DNA of 64,000 nucleotides from assembly GCA_011799875.1 (NCBI GenBank), contig CM022298.1, positions 491,949,180-492,013,179 on the forward strand. The letters are read 5' to 3'. The position numbers were made by a program, and so were the translations under genes. Below the pieces are notes generated by a model, which worked only from the letters and a program-made list of their open reading frames with translations, did not search any database and was not told where the DNA came from. This DNA comes from Thinopyrum elongatum (taxonomy: Eukaryota > Streptophyta > Magnoliopsida > Poales > Poaceae). Positions within the stretch are counted from its first letter, which is position 1, and every line of letters begins with the position of its first letter. Below, piece by piece: positions 9,931 through 21,102 of the stretch.

Positions 9931-10373
9931 TGTTGGGGATATAACCCCAAGGTGTGACCCGCCCAGGAGGGGCCAGGTTACACCGTTGGTGACTCAATAT
10001 GAAGAAGGCCCAAGTAGGACCAAGAAGATGAAACATGAAGATTGGTGGTGGCTTACAAGGTGGGCTTGTTGAAGGCCCAAGACCCGACGGTGTACCGAGA
10101 CCCGGAAGGTGTGAGCCGCCATGATGGCGACTTGTCTTGTAAGGCAAGGCGACTTAGAAACCAAGTTGGTCATGTTGTGTGATCCGATTTGGACTCTTGT
10201 AAGCCTCAAGGTCTCGACCTGTGTATATAAAGGTGAGACCCTGTGGCAGGTTAGGGCTAAGAAACAATTGATCGAGAGCTAGGTCAAGCGATTTCGCTCC
10301 CTTGTAATGGATACTCAAGCAATACAACTAGAAGCAGGACGTAGGCTTTTACCTTGTTGTGAGGGGCCGAACC
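9931..10373 (+). mobile_element. Element P, 5' LTR, left part (split by R)
   Basis: The LTR starts TGTTGGGGATATAACCCC and resembles the start of the Q LTR (TGTCGGGGATATACCCC). A TATATAAAG box lies at about 10224-10232. It breaks at GAACC (10369-10373), the 5-bp target duplicated by element R, and resumes at 30476 with GAACCTGGGTAAAC. The intact Q LTR shows the same phrase uninterrupted (GGGGCCGAACCTGGGTAAA), which proves the join. Confidence 0.85.
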
Positions 10374-11421
10374 TGATACGGGGCTAACCCAGTATAGGCC
10401 GATCTTTCACGATTGGAGTGGATTCCCTCGAAGAACACGATGAACACGGGGAAGAACGGAGAGAAATCACAAGGGGAAACACTCAAGAACAAGTCCAATC
10501 ACACATCCACTAGACAATCAAACACACAAGATCTACAAGGTACATGAACAACAAAAGGAAAGATACAAGGCAAAGTTCATCTCCATGAGGAGGTCTTGAT
10601 GATATCCTAGACGGATCTTCCCATGAGGGGTCTTGAATCCAAGATGGATCTTCTCCGTAGAGGCCGCGGTCTCTCTCGGTGGAGTAGATCCGGATGGATG
10701 AGCAAAGCTCTATCTCAAATGAGTTACTACTTTGCTAACCCTAGAAAGAAGAAGGGGGAGTTCTATTTATAGTCTAAGCCATGAAGGGGTAAGTGGGAGA
10801 GGGATACAAGGCCAAAGGCCCGCGGCTGCGCACAGGCAGTTACCGGACGTCCGGTCGGTGGTCGATGTCGAATGTCCGATGGCTCGAGGGGGACTGGTCA
10901 TCCGGCGCGCGTCGGAAGTCCGACATTTCTTCTCTGGACAGATGGCGTCGGATATCCAGTGTACGTCGGACGTCCGGAGGCTGGGACTTGTCGATCGTCC
11001 GGAGGTTGTCGGTCATCCGGCCGCTGTAGGTCTCATGGCTGGTCCGGGCGTGGTCGCGTCAGACATCCGGTGGACGTCGGTCGTCCGGGCGCTGTAGAGT
11101 GTCGGACATCCGGTGGCACGCCGGACGTCTGGCCGCTATAGACTCCGCAACTCTGTCTTCTTCTGTCTTCGCTTCCACGCTTCCCTCACGGATGGTGTAG
11201 GTGTTCCTTGGTGCTTGCACTCCCCCTCGTCATCTATGAAGCTCCGGCAATACCTATGCATGCACACGAGAGGAATGTTAAGTAGTATACCATCCTCGAA
11301 GGGTTCAAGTGAGCACGTGTAAAGGAGATGATTCACCTTTATGTATGTGAAGTAGAGGTCGCACGTGTCACTTGCCAAACGGACTCTTGACATGGTGATG
11401 TCCGTAGGATGCTCCGCATCA
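10374..11421 (-). mobile_element. Element R, 3' LTR (minus strand)
   Basis: The repeat runs TGATACGGGG...GCATCA, 1048 bp, and is a close copy (about 6% different by hand count) of 29435-30475. It is followed on the inside by a polypurine tract read on the minus strand, so this is the 3' LTR. A minus-strand TATAAATAG box is at about 10767-10775. Its left flank GAACC equals the right flank of the other LTR (30476-30480), giving a perfect 5-bp TSD. It contains several CGGACGTCCGG palindromes. Confidence 0.9.
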
Positions 11422-11436
11422 TCTCCCCCCCTTGGT
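11422..11436 (-). other. Polypurine tract of element R
   Basis: On the minus strand this reads ACCAAGGGGGGGAGA immediately before the 3' LTR. The same position and similar sequence occur in element S (8201-8215). Confidence 0.8.
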
Positions 11437-11646
11437 AAAGATCCAACCTTGGATCGAAAACCAAATCACCATGGGAAAGAGATGGCTTCGCCGTGGAAAA
11501 GTGGACGATCACCAAGTACTCGTCATCTTCAAGCTCGGAATGGGCACTCTCCAATATCGCACCGTCTTGTGTTTCCTTCAAAAAGAGCAAGGACAACAAA
11601 CACTTGGAAAAACAAATGTGGTTAGCATTAGTGCAAAACTAAGCAT

Positions 11647-12594
11647 TCAAGAGAGGTTATTCAACCAACAAGTGTCGTCATCAAGCATAGCATATGGTTT
11701 GACAAAGGATTGTGAAATGGCATGTAAGCACATAATTTGAGCACAATCAAAGATATCATGGGGACAAGTATGCAATTGTGAGGTAGTGATGCAAATATGT
11801 GTGACAAGTGAACAAGCATCGACCTCAAGATCATAGCAAGCATTCACAAATTGCTCAATGAAAGGTCTATGGTAGGCCTAAGAATCATTCACAACACCAA
11901 AGAAGATGAAATGTCTAAACACATGGGTCAAGTGCAAGACAATCCAAGCATAACGTGCATGGGGTGTAGTGAAGATAGTATGGCACTCAACACAATAGAA
12001 AGAGCAATTGTTCATCATGTGTGAGGCAATCAAGGCAATCATGTGACAAGCAATGGGACATGACATATGTGAAGAAACGACATTGTTGCAACCAAGCATA
12101 TCATAGGAGCAAGTAATCCAAGAATTGGATGCAACACACAAGGCATATATGACATGAGGCATGGAAAGGTGAAAATGACAAGTCGAAGCAAGATCTCTAA
12201 CATGTGCGCAATCAAGTAGTCCAAGAGGGCCAAAAAGTCTCATGGTGCAAGCAACACAAGTAGTATGATCCGCAATATCCATGCTCAAGAAAGATGTCAC
12301 CTTGAAGGCGTGCCCTTGTGCATTTTTCACAATGCCGAAGCACAAACAAGTGCGTTGTAGAAGCGTCGTGATCAAAGGTGGTTCGCTCTCAAGAGCTCGA
12401 ATGGTCAACTCACGTGAAGTGGAAGTCGACACGAAGAATGATCCTACAGAAGCACAAACAAAAGCAAAGAATGTATGCGCATGGTAGATAAACACATCAT
12501 CCATCATGATGGTTCTCTTCTCTTGCACACAACCATTAGAAGCACAAGTGCATGAATAATATGATGCAACAATGGCTATATTCATGGCACTAGG
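11647..12594 (-). pseudogene. Element R Cys/His/Met-rich reading frame, distal part
   Basis: This is the continuation, in the same reading frame once Q is removed (frame checked across the insertion), of the frame at 24018-25531. It stays open from the Q insertion to TGA at 11647 except for one TAG at 11878-11880. The protein is unusually rich in Cys, His, Met and aromatic residues. It contains IMMDDVFIYHAHTFF, a third copy of a phrase found twice in the proximal part. After it (11437-11646) the minus strand keeps a relic of the pol C-terminus ending FDPRLDLYQGGEMM. I know no function for this region; it replaces the protease, RT and integrase expected here. Confidence 0.6.
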
Positions 12595-13226
12595 TGTCGG
12601 GGATATACCCCGCGGTATGACCCGGCTTGGAGTATAACCCGCCCATATTGGGCGACTCACCAGTGACCCGGCTGTGACTTGGCGACTCACTGGTGACCCG
12701 CCCGAAGCTTGACAACTCATTAAGTGACCCGGCGGGTGGGTCAGGCGGACAACAAGACTCAATGGCCCAGAAGGCGGTTTTTGGGAAGGCCGACTCATGT
12801 TATGGTGGGCCGGTTTGAGAGGAAAGGTATAAGCAATATTTCCCTTACAAGGAAAGCAAGTCTAGGACTCCACTTGTAATAGAGTAATCCTAATCCTGCT
12901 AGGACTAGTCATGTAAGCCGCCCCTTCAACTTATATAAGGAGGGGCAGGGCACCCCAAGAGGGACAAGTTTTACAAGATGAAGACAGACAAGTCAATAGC
13001 TCTTGAGGGAGAGGTAGCGAAAGAGCACCCTTGTAATTGTGAGCATCACCATGATCAATATCAATGAAGCAGGATGTAGGCTTTTACCTCCACAGTGAGG
13101 GGCCGAACCTGGGTAAAACCTCGCTTCTCTCGATTCCGCTCAACCCCTCTCAAGCTACCACGTAGATGCGTTGGCCTCACGACTAAGTCCTCACACTAGG
13201 ACATCTGCCGTGACAAATCCACGACA
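12595..13226 (+). mobile_element. Element Q, 5' LTR
   Basis: The LTR is 632 bp, TGTCGGGG...CCACGACA, and matches 23386-24017 over its full length with about 22 differences (about 3.5%, counted by eye). TSD is CTAGG (12590-12594) against CTGGG (24018-24022), one mismatch. A TATATAAGG promoter box is at 12932-12940. The U5-proximal phrase GCAGGATGTAGGCTTTTAC...GGGGCCGAACCTGGGTAAA is shared with elements P and T. Confidence 0.92.
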
Positions 13227-13246
13227 GTTGGCGCCCACCGTGGGGC
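13227..13246 (+). other. Primer-binding site of element Q
   Basis: GTTGGCGCCCACCGTGGGGC directly follows the 5' LTR. The same sequence follows the P LTR, and a related TTTGGCGCGCCACC follows the T LTR. This is the expected place for a tRNA primer site; I do not assign the tRNA. Confidence 0.75.
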
Positions 13247-13314
13247 CAGAGCACGGTGGTTTCGAGTTCTTGAAGGGCGGCTTCCCAGGGATCAAGGGAT
13301 ATGCCATGGGCCGG

Positions 13315-14590
13315 ATGACCAAGAGTCGCCGCGGCAAAATCTACATCGACGACGCGGGCTGGGGTCCCGAGGCCGATTCAATCGAATGCGGGTACCGGGT
13401 CCCCTTCGGTGGGATCCACGTCTTCATCGGCAAGATCGGCGAGTCAGAGCCTGAGCCAGACACCTGCACCGACATCATCGAGACGGCTCGGCGTGCGTGA
13501 CCCACCAAGGTTCAAACCACCGTGAAGCGTGCTTTTGTTGGCTTTATTCATGGAGCAGATCTCGAGGAAGGATCTGCGTCCGGTGGAGAGACAACCATCT
13601 ACTCTGATGATGAGTCCTCAACCGGTGAGACCAATTCAATGTATCAACTGCAAGATGGCGGGCTTGGGGGCTATTCCGATGGCGACAGTATTCCAGACCC
13701 CTATGAGCCGCCGAACAAAGTTGCGATCTTCATGGCCGGCACACAACCGACACTGAATTCATCAACTGCGGCGGCTATGACTTCCGGTTCAACGGTAGCA
13801 GCGACAGCCGGGGCAAGCGGCCCTGTGCACCCGCTGGCTTAGGTCTTATCCAAGCTCTTGGATGCGTTGGCAACATTGTTAGCTGCGGAGGTGACCCCGG
13901 CAACTCAAGCATAGCATAAGGTGGACGTCGCAAAACTACGAGATGAGATAGCTCAGGCCAAGGAGGAGCTTAATGCTGAGAATGCTAGGATGGCGACAGA
14001 GCGAGCCACCTTGGACGCGGAATCGCAACGGATTCAAGCAGAGACTTTTCGATTAAACTTGGATCAGACTACATCAAATGCCGTTCTTCGCAGGAGGTAC
14101 CAGAGTCGTCTATCTCTGGAGTTTGATGCGAGGAATCTTTTTAATACCCCTGGGGCAGGACCAAGTAACCCGCCCGAGGTAACCTGGGCTGTCAAAGCAC
14201 CCGCGGCCGGGGCGACGGCTCAACCACGTGTTGCGGACCCGCCTCGTTTGAACTCAACCCCGCCTCAGCAAGTTTCAACACCGCCGGGTCATTATTCTAA
14301 CCCTCTGGATAACATGATTGCTGCGGCGTCGCGGCTGGCGGCTCTTCCAGTGCAGGGTGAGTCTCCCGCGGCGGTTGAAGCCCGGAAGGCTGTGGAGCTT
14401 CTTCAGACGGCGGTAGCTCAGCAGGCGGCTTATTCATACAGCCGTGAGCGGATTCATTCAACTCCATGCCCCAGTCGGAGTTACAGCCGGCATATTGAGT
14501 CACCGGCGGTTTCAAGCAGTGAGCAGCACCGTAACCAGCCCCGTGGGCATGACCCGCCACGTGCTGATAACAATGCTCAGGTTTTGATGG
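13315..14590 (+). pseudogene. Element Q gag N-terminal region
   Basis: Starting at ATG 13315 (MTKSRRGKIYIDDAGWGPEA) one frame runs to the deletion junction, broken by in-frame stops at 13498-13500, 13840-13842 and about 13915. The first part matches the P gag start (MTKSHRGKLYIDDVGWGPEA). The middle part (from 13921) is a coiled coil rich in Glu, Ala and Arg, followed by a Pro/Ser-rich segment. The capsid core, nucleocapsid, protease and RT that follow in P are missing here. Confidence 0.8.
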
Positions 14591-14600
14591 ATCCAGGCAG
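14585..14600 (+). other. Internal deletion junction in Q (protease and RT lost)
   Basis: Gag sequence ending ...CAGGTTTTGATGGATCCAG joins directly to second-RNase-H sequence GGCAGTTGGAAGGCTCGGGGG. In P the two sides lie at about 31949 and 35391, so about 3.4 kb is missing. The two P sites are GATGGGGCCAG and GATGGGTCCAG, an 11-base near-identity that explains the join by template switching or microhomology. Confidence 0.85.
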
Positions 14601-14910
14601 TTGGAAGGCTCGGGGGCTGGAATTATTTTAACTTCGCCATGAGGTGATAAGTTTTGTTATGTCTTAAGGCTGATGTTTCCTTGTACTAACAATGCAGCTG
14701 AATATGAGGCCTTACTCCATGGTCTTCGGGTGGCCAAAGAGATGAACCTAAGCCGGGTCAGGTGTTTTGGCGATTCAGATCTGGTGGCTCAACAAGTCTC
14801 AAGAACTTGGGATTCCAAAGACCCGCTCATGGCAGCTTAGCGCCGGGCGGTTGATGGTATTGCTGGTCATTTCAAAGGTTATCAAGTGGAACATATTGAT
14901 CGCAGGAAAA
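14600..14910 (+). pseudogene. Element Q second RNase H (aRNH), broken
   Basis: Frames here encode GSGAGVI-like sequence, then AEYEALLHGLRVAKEMNLS (catalytic Glu region) and GDSDLVAQQV (catalytic Asp), then ADALSRLGSQ. This extra RNase H downstream of the RT-linked one is typical of the Tat lineage. A frameshift near 14630 and a TAG near 14838 break it. Confidence 0.75.
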
Positions 14911-16340
14911 ATGAGGCAGCTGATGCTTTAAGCCGGCTGGGATCTCAGTGTAAGCCAGTGCCACCTAATGTCTTTCTTGATATTCTGAACAATCCTTCAG
15001 TTAAATTGCCTACAGAAGAGGATCTTGCTATCCCTGACCCGGAGGCACAGTTGGTGGCGGCTCTTCATGCTATTCCTGATTGGACAGTTCCGTATTTGGC
15101 TTATATGACCCGGGGTGAGTTATCTGAGGATGAAACTTTGGCTAGGCAAATAACCCGGTGGTCTAAGTCAATGACCATTGTCAATGACGAGTTACACCGA
15201 TGTAGTGTCGCAGGGGTGTTTCAGCGTTGTATTTCTCCTGAGGAGGGTCGTGAGATTCTAAGAGAGATTCTTGAAGGAGATTGTGGCCATCATGCCAGCT
15301 CTAAGTCTCTCGTGGCTAAGGCCTTTCGTCATGGGTTTTATTGGCTGACGGCTCATGCTGATGCTGAAGATCTGGTTAGCAAGTGCGACGGCTGTCAGAA
15401 ATTTTCCAGACGAGCTCATGTGCCGGCTCAAGAATTGAGGATGATTCCAATCACTTGGCCATTTGCAGTCTGGGGGCTGGATATGGTTGGACCTTTCAAG
15501 AGATCCAAGGACAAAAAGACCCACCTTTTGGTGGCGGTTGACAAGTTTACCAAGTGGGTTGAGGCGGAGCCGGTCAGCAAGTGTCATGCGGCAACGGCGG
15601 TTCAATTCATTAAGAAGGTGATTTTCCGTTTTGGCTACCCCCATAGCATCATAACTGATAATGGTACTAATCTGTCTAAGGGTGCCATGAAAGAATTCTG
15701 TCAACAAGAGCATATTCGTCTTGACGTTTCATCAATAGCTCACCCCCAGTCCAATGGTCAAGCTGAAAGGGCCAATCAAGAAATCTTGAGAGGCATAAAA
15801 CCCCGGCTTATGGTCCCTTTGCAGAGGACATCGGGTTGTTGGATTGAGGAGTTACCCTCAGTGCTTTGGAGTACCAACACTACCCCTAACAGATCCACGG
15901 GTTATATGCCCTTCTTCATGGTTTACGGAGCAGAGGCAGTTCTTCCCAGTGACATCCGTCACGACTCGCCCCGTGTGGCAGCTTATATTGAAGCTGATAA
16001 CAAAAAGTCACGTCAGGATGATCTTGACCTCTTGGATGAGGAGCGTGACCTTGCGGTGGCTCATTCGGCGATTTATCAGCAAGATCTGCGTCGTTATCAT
16101 AATCGTCGGGTTAGAACCCGGACCTTTCAAGAAGGCGACTTGGTGCTCCGGCTCATCCAGGATCAAACAGATATGCACAAATTATCCCCACCCTGGGAAG
16201 GACCTTTTGTGGTCAGCAAAAATCTGAACAACGGGTCATACTACCTCATTGATATTCGAGACCACAAGGACTCACGCACATCGGAGGAGGAGACCCGCCG
16301 GCCTTGGAACATTGCTCATCTTCGGCCTTATTACACTTGA
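14886..16340 (+). CDS. Element Q integrase, long open frame with altered zinc finger
   Basis: A single 484-codon frame (a GTG-type start at 14886; translation would normally come from a larger polyprotein) covers the whole integrase. The zinc-binding region lies at about residues 129-170, with CDGC at 167-170. The core has GLDM (Asp199), ITDNG (Asp258) and NGQAERANQ (Glu294), a correct DDE spacing of 35 between the last two. The C-terminus has TFQEGDLVLRLIQ and WEGPFVV (GPF motif). The residue matching the first zinc His in P (REIHEGDCGHH) is Leu in Q (REILEGDCGHH), so the HHCC finger is damaged although the catalytic triad is intact. The element has no RT, so this is the only long pol part left. 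Confidence 0.85.
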   Translation: MEHIDRRKNEAADALSRLGSQCKPVPPNVFLDILNNPSVKLPTEEDLAIPDPEAQLVAALHAIPDWTVPYLAYMTRGELSEDETLARQITRWSKSMTIVNDELHRCSVAGVFQRCISPEEGREILREILEGDCGHHASSKSLVAKAFRHGFYWLTAHADAEDLVSKCDGCQKFSRRAHVPAQELRMIPITWPFAVWGLDMVGPFKRSKDKKTHLLVAVDKFTKWVEAEPVSKCHAATAVQFIKKVIFRFGYPHSIITDNGTNLSKGAMKEFCQQEHIRLDVSSIAHPQSNGQAERANQEILRGIKPRLMVPLQRTSGCWIEELPSVLWSTNTTPNRSTGYMPFFMVYGAEAVLPSDIRHDSPRVAAYIEADNKKSRQDDLDLLDEERDLAVAHSAIYQQDLRRYHNRRVRTRTFQEGDLVLRLIQDQTDMHKLSPPWEGPFVVSKNLNNGSYYLIDIRDHKDSRTSEEETRRPWNIAHLRPYYT

Positions 16341-17591
16341 GCCACCGGCTCTTGTGTTGTACATACTTTCATCAATGTATATATTATGATCAGTATAATA
16401 AAGCCGGCATCCCTGATAATTCAGGGCCTTTGTCATTTCATTTCTGAGTGTTTGAGTCTTTATTATCAGTTCATAAGATCACTTGGGGGCTTCCTACTCA
16501 ATGGGCATAGCTGTGCTTACCCTCTTGATCCGGCTTACACGCCTTGTTACAAATCACTTGGGGGCTTCTAGCCCAAATTAAAGGTTACCAAAGAGGACTT
16601 GCTGTAGTGCGCAGTTCAAACATAGGTATCCTATTTTGAGGGCTCATTATAGGTCACTTGGGGGCTTCCTGTTCCATGAACATAGCTATACTTACCCTTT
16701 TTCGGCTTATATGCCAGGTGTAAACACCAAATTCCAGGTTATCATGCCTGTATGTCCTTGTCACTCCGCCCAGGTAATCCTGGAATGACCCGTCGTACTC
16801 TTAACAGTCAATCTTATAATAAAGATCCTGAACTTGTCAAGGTTAAAACGGCGGTTGGTCATGTGAGGGCCGGCTTACAGGTTTGAATGAAGGATTAACT
16901 CAATGGCTGTGCGGCCCATGAAAGCACTTGAGATTTAGGCTTGGCGGCCTATAAAAGCCTTGCTTTTTTCTGAATTGTTGTTTTCCCTGAACATTTTTTG
17001 GATTCATATCCTTGTTCCATATTAACATATGGTTTAAAACAATTCAGGCCATGTAGCCTTAATCTTTATGACTCATATTTGAGCATATTTGGGGTTTGAT
17101 AACTCGTCCTGGATTTGGACGTTAAGTCGCCAGTATACTTTGATTGCGCAATTGGAATTATGCGCTTATAAATCTTTGGGTTGTCACCCTCACTGGATAT
17201 GGCGATATAAGCCGGCAGTATGAGCCAATGTTGCAGGTATGGTTTAAATTGTTGTATGAGTACGTGAGGTTTGATAACCCGCCCTGGTTATCGACTTTAA
17301 GTTACCAGAAAATATTATCTGGGACATCATGACCCGCCCTGGCATAAACCGCTAGGGTATATCTATTGTTCACTATGTGTGCAGGGACATTGCAAACTAG
17401 TATGATATTACTTGGAAGCTCATCAATGGTGCATAGAAAGTGCGTCAGCAGGTTTTAAGGCTAAAGCATGCACGATGGCATGACAGAACATTGTTTGCAC
17501 TAAGCCTATTACACAGCTTTTCAAGCTAAAATGATTAAGAGTTTTTTCAAAAGAGAAACACCGTGCTGCAGTTGGAGAGCCGCCCTGGGGA
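16341..17591 (+). other. Element Q 3' non-coding spacer with PPT-like repeats
   Basis: No plus-strand coding signal. AATAAAG at about 16396 could serve as a poly(A) signal. CACTTGGGGGCTTC occurs at about 16482, 16554 and 16650, a phrase close to the element's polypurine tract. Repeated phrases such as GGTTTGATAACYCG and TTTAAGTCGCCAG resemble the same region of P (37139-38241). Confidence 0.7.
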
Positions 17592-20500
17592 TCAGTTGTC
17601 CTGGTCTTGGCGAGTTGAAGCTTCCGGGTTATCCTGCGCCGGTTCTTCTTCCCCTCCCTCCAATGTCTGGAAGTCAGACGATGTCCAATCGATGCCGGTT
17701 AAAGCTTTGAATTCAGCCTCATCGTCTATAAGATCAGACGGATCGACAATAGGAGCAAAGGTGTGCTTACGTATCGGAGGAACGAGCTCTACAATCTCAT
17801 AAGCCAGCGCTTTCACTTTTGCATTCTCTTTGGTGTAAGCCGGCTGATACTTAGACAAATCAGTTTCTTCGGCCAGCTTGGTGGCCAAAGGACGCATATC
17901 CTTTACACATTTGGTAAAGTTGCTGGCGTCAAAGGGAGACCCATCCTCCTTAAAGCTCGGACAACCAGTCGCCAGCTCCTCCGAGTCTAACTCCGCCTGC
18001 CATGCTTTGGCACGGCTCAAAGCAGTGATGGCACCGGCTCGAGCTGCGGATCGCTTGATTTCTTCAATCCTTTTGGGCATGACAGATAGCTTGTCCAAAA
18101 CATCCTTGATGAGTGAAGGCGGCTGTTTGTTATGCGAGATAACTGCTAAGGATCGCTGCGTGCCTGTGTACAGCTGTTCCACCAGAGTGTAAACCGCCTT
18201 CAGCTTCACCAGCATATCTTGACCAAGGTTAGAGCTTCTGGGGCCTGCATGCATAAATATGATAAGTTGCCAGGCGGCTTACAGTAATTACTGAGGCGCA
18301 ATTGCAATGCAAAGCTACTTACCAAAGATGGCAGCTATCATTTGATTTATATGTCGTTTTAAACCGGATAACTCTTCAGTCACCGGTTTAAGAGCAGCTT
18401 CAGCAGCTTCAGCCCTTTTCAGCAGAGCCGCCTTCTCAGTATTCCAGCCGGTTCTTTCAGTACTGAATTCCTTTTTCAGCCTTTTAGTTTCCTAAGGCAG
18501 TTTTCAGCTCTGACTTGACCTTTGAAGTTTCTGATTGGTGGGTCTTAATATTCTGCCGCAGATCAACGACTTGAGATTCTTTCATGCTTAATTTAGCCTG
18601 GAATATACAAAAACAAGCAGCATTTTGCGGTTATGATAATCATTTTATTGAAGTCCCAAGCATAATACAATCATTTTACTTGGCACTTGGGGGCTAATGC
18701 AGGTCATCTTTTTTCATAAGAATGCCTAAATGACCCGGTTCAATTTTTCAAATTTGAGCCGGCCCATAGGGGCTACATAAGTGGATTTTTTGCAACATGA
18801 TTTTAAGTCCCGGCTTAACTATCCAGATTAAGCCGGCCCTTGGGGACTACTCATTTTGATTCAACACAGATCAACTGAAATGAAGAAGCTACAAGATGCA
18901 AGATATGATTTTCAAGTCTACAGCATATTCAATTCTTTCATATCCAATAGGCTTGGCGGCTGACATATATCTATATGAGAAGGATTTTAGTGTTTACCTC
19001 AAAGCGCTCTTTCATCAGATTGACCAGACCAGCCTCGAAGTCACGACTGGTATGAAGGCGGTTCAAATAGCCCGCATGAATTTCGTGGGCATTAAACTGG
19101 GCATAGCTTTCCAAGTCCAGCTTCCATTTACCTTTGTCAGCAGCTGAGAATTCTTCCTTGGCGCTATGTTTTGATAGGACAGTGGGGTTGCCCGGTTCTG
19201 TATAACCAATCCCGGTGACAACAACATCTTCAGCCTTTTCTTCAGCAGGCGTGATGGGACTTGGCGGCTTAGCATTGGCCGGGTCAACATCCATGGGATC
19301 CATCATGACGTTGTGCTCTTCTGGCGGTGGATCATCAGAAGCAGCTTCAGGCGTTTGATGAGAAGCTTCGGATATTGATTGCTTCTCCGGCTCGGCGGTG
19401 TTAGTATCTTCGCCCGGCTTATTCATCTTCGATTTTTTGCTGGGCTTGGCCATGCCGCTGACAATGAAACACATGAAGATATTAGCGTATCAATCAGTAC
19501 AGTGCTAAAAATCAAGATATTAAATGTTCTTACCCAGGGGCGACTTTGAATACAGGAATTTGAGTCCCGGTAGAGTCGCCGGAGGAGGAGTGAGAGGTAC
19601 CCTGGTAATTCGAGTTGGAAGGATTAAGCGGTTGACGGATAAGACCCGCCTTTGGAAAAGATAAAGTTGAAACCTGTGGCACCTCGTGTCGGCGTTTTCG
19701 AGGAACTGGTGTGTTTGGTAAGCCAGAGGAAAGTTTTCCACCTCCACTGTTCTGGGTTGTGCAACGAGCTTCGTGCTGTTGTTTCTTCAAAATAAAGTTG
19801 GGATCCAAGTAAGACAAAGGGTGAGAAAACCTTACTTTCTGGGTTACTTTCTGAATTTTCTGTCTTGGTAAAGGCTGTGAGTCGGAGGAAATGATAGTTA
19901 CCTCTTCAACATCCGCCTGACTTCCTTCCGCATCATCCTGATAGCAATCAGTGTCAATAAGGTATATAAAAAAGGAGCCAAGGGAGTCAAGGTCTACCTC
20001 CGACTCATCATCATTCAAAGCATATAGCTCTGAGGTGTTTGTTTTCTTCTTGGTGGGCTTTTTAAGAGCTTTAGCCTTTGCTCTGCTTTTTTTGGTCGGT
20101 TTATCCTGAAGCTTCTTGTTCTAGAAAGAGGAATTGGCCTGCAGAAATCAAGTGATAATGAGAAGACAGTTTAAGTAAATGATGAATAAGTCAGAAATTG
20201 TTTAAAATACTTACAGCTGGGGCCTTACTAAGGGTGCAGCAAGGATTCAAGCCTGTCTTGCTACAAGTTTCCCTGCTCTCATTAAGCAGTGTCTTTGTCA
20301 TCCTATTGATTTCATCATCATCCAACTCTATTTGGCAGTGGCGTTGGGGATCTTTGACATCGCCAGTGTACTCACACATTAAGCCGGACCGGCGGCTCAA
20401 GGGTAAGATTCTCCATGCGACCCAGCATCGGACGAGATCGATTCCAGTCAAACCATTGGCCATTAAGGCTCTAATCTTTGAAAAAATGGGCATATATTTG

Positions 20501-21102
20501 GCCCGTTCTTCTGTGCTGATCCGGTCTGGGAGAGGGTGTCTGTTGCTAAGCCGGCTTTCATGGTAACCCGGCAGAGGATTTTCGCCATCTAGAGATGTAT
20601 CCTGGCAATAAAACCAAGTCTGATTCCAGTCCTTAGGATGACTGGGAAGTGTGGCGACAGAGAAGGTGGCTTCTTTCCGCCTCTGAATTGAAATGCCACC
20701 TAGTTCTAGGCTGGGCCCATCTGTGAACTCGGTCTGGCGGTTTAAGTAATAGAATTCCCTGAACAATTCTACAGTGGGCTCTTGTTGAAGGTACACTTCA
20801 CAAAAAACTTGAAAGTTGCAGATATTTGAAACAGAGTTGGGCCCGATATCTTGAGGATGAAGTTGGAAGAAATGCAGCACATCATGAAAGATTTTTGAGC
20901 CGGGTGGGGTATACCCCCGGAGCATATGATCAGTAAAAACTATGACTTCACCTTCTTTCGGGTCAGGGGTGGTCTCTGTTCCTGGGACTCTCCAATGGAT
21001 GACATTTTTTGTGGCTAAGACGCCCGTTTGGACATACTCATTCAGCGTTTGCTCTGTGACCCGGGAGGTGACCCAGTTGCATGAAGTGACGGTTTTGGCC
21101 AT
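17592..21102 (-). CDS. Antisense spliced gene in element Q (Transposase_28-like)
   Basis: On the strand opposite gag-pol, five coding exons read 21102-20215, 20138-19534, 19457-18998, 18597-18323 and 18244-17592. Donors are GTAAGT, GTAAGA, GTAAAC and GTAAGT; acceptors end CAG. Phases agree for exons 1-3. Exon 1 (about 296 residues) starts MAKTVTSCNWVTSRV and contains VIVFTDHMLRGYTPP, IFHDVLHFFQLHPQDIGPNS and WNQTWFYCQDTS, the pattern of the plant 'putative gypsy type transposon' family (Pfam Transposase_28, recognised from memory). Exons 2-3 are acidic and Ser/Pro-rich, exon 4 coiled coil, and exon 5 ends with ALTGIDWT. Exon 2 has an in-frame TAG near its start and exon 4 a frameshift, so this copy is probably dead. 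P carries homologous exons 3-5. Cellular role unknown; a DNA- or chromatin-related role would be a guess. Confidence 0.7.

Noticed and set aside
10732..11141. Plus-strand open frames in the R LTR, repeated at 29793-30195
   Set aside because: Both sit in LTR copies and reflect the GC-rich palindrome array; frames are not conserved between the two LTRs.
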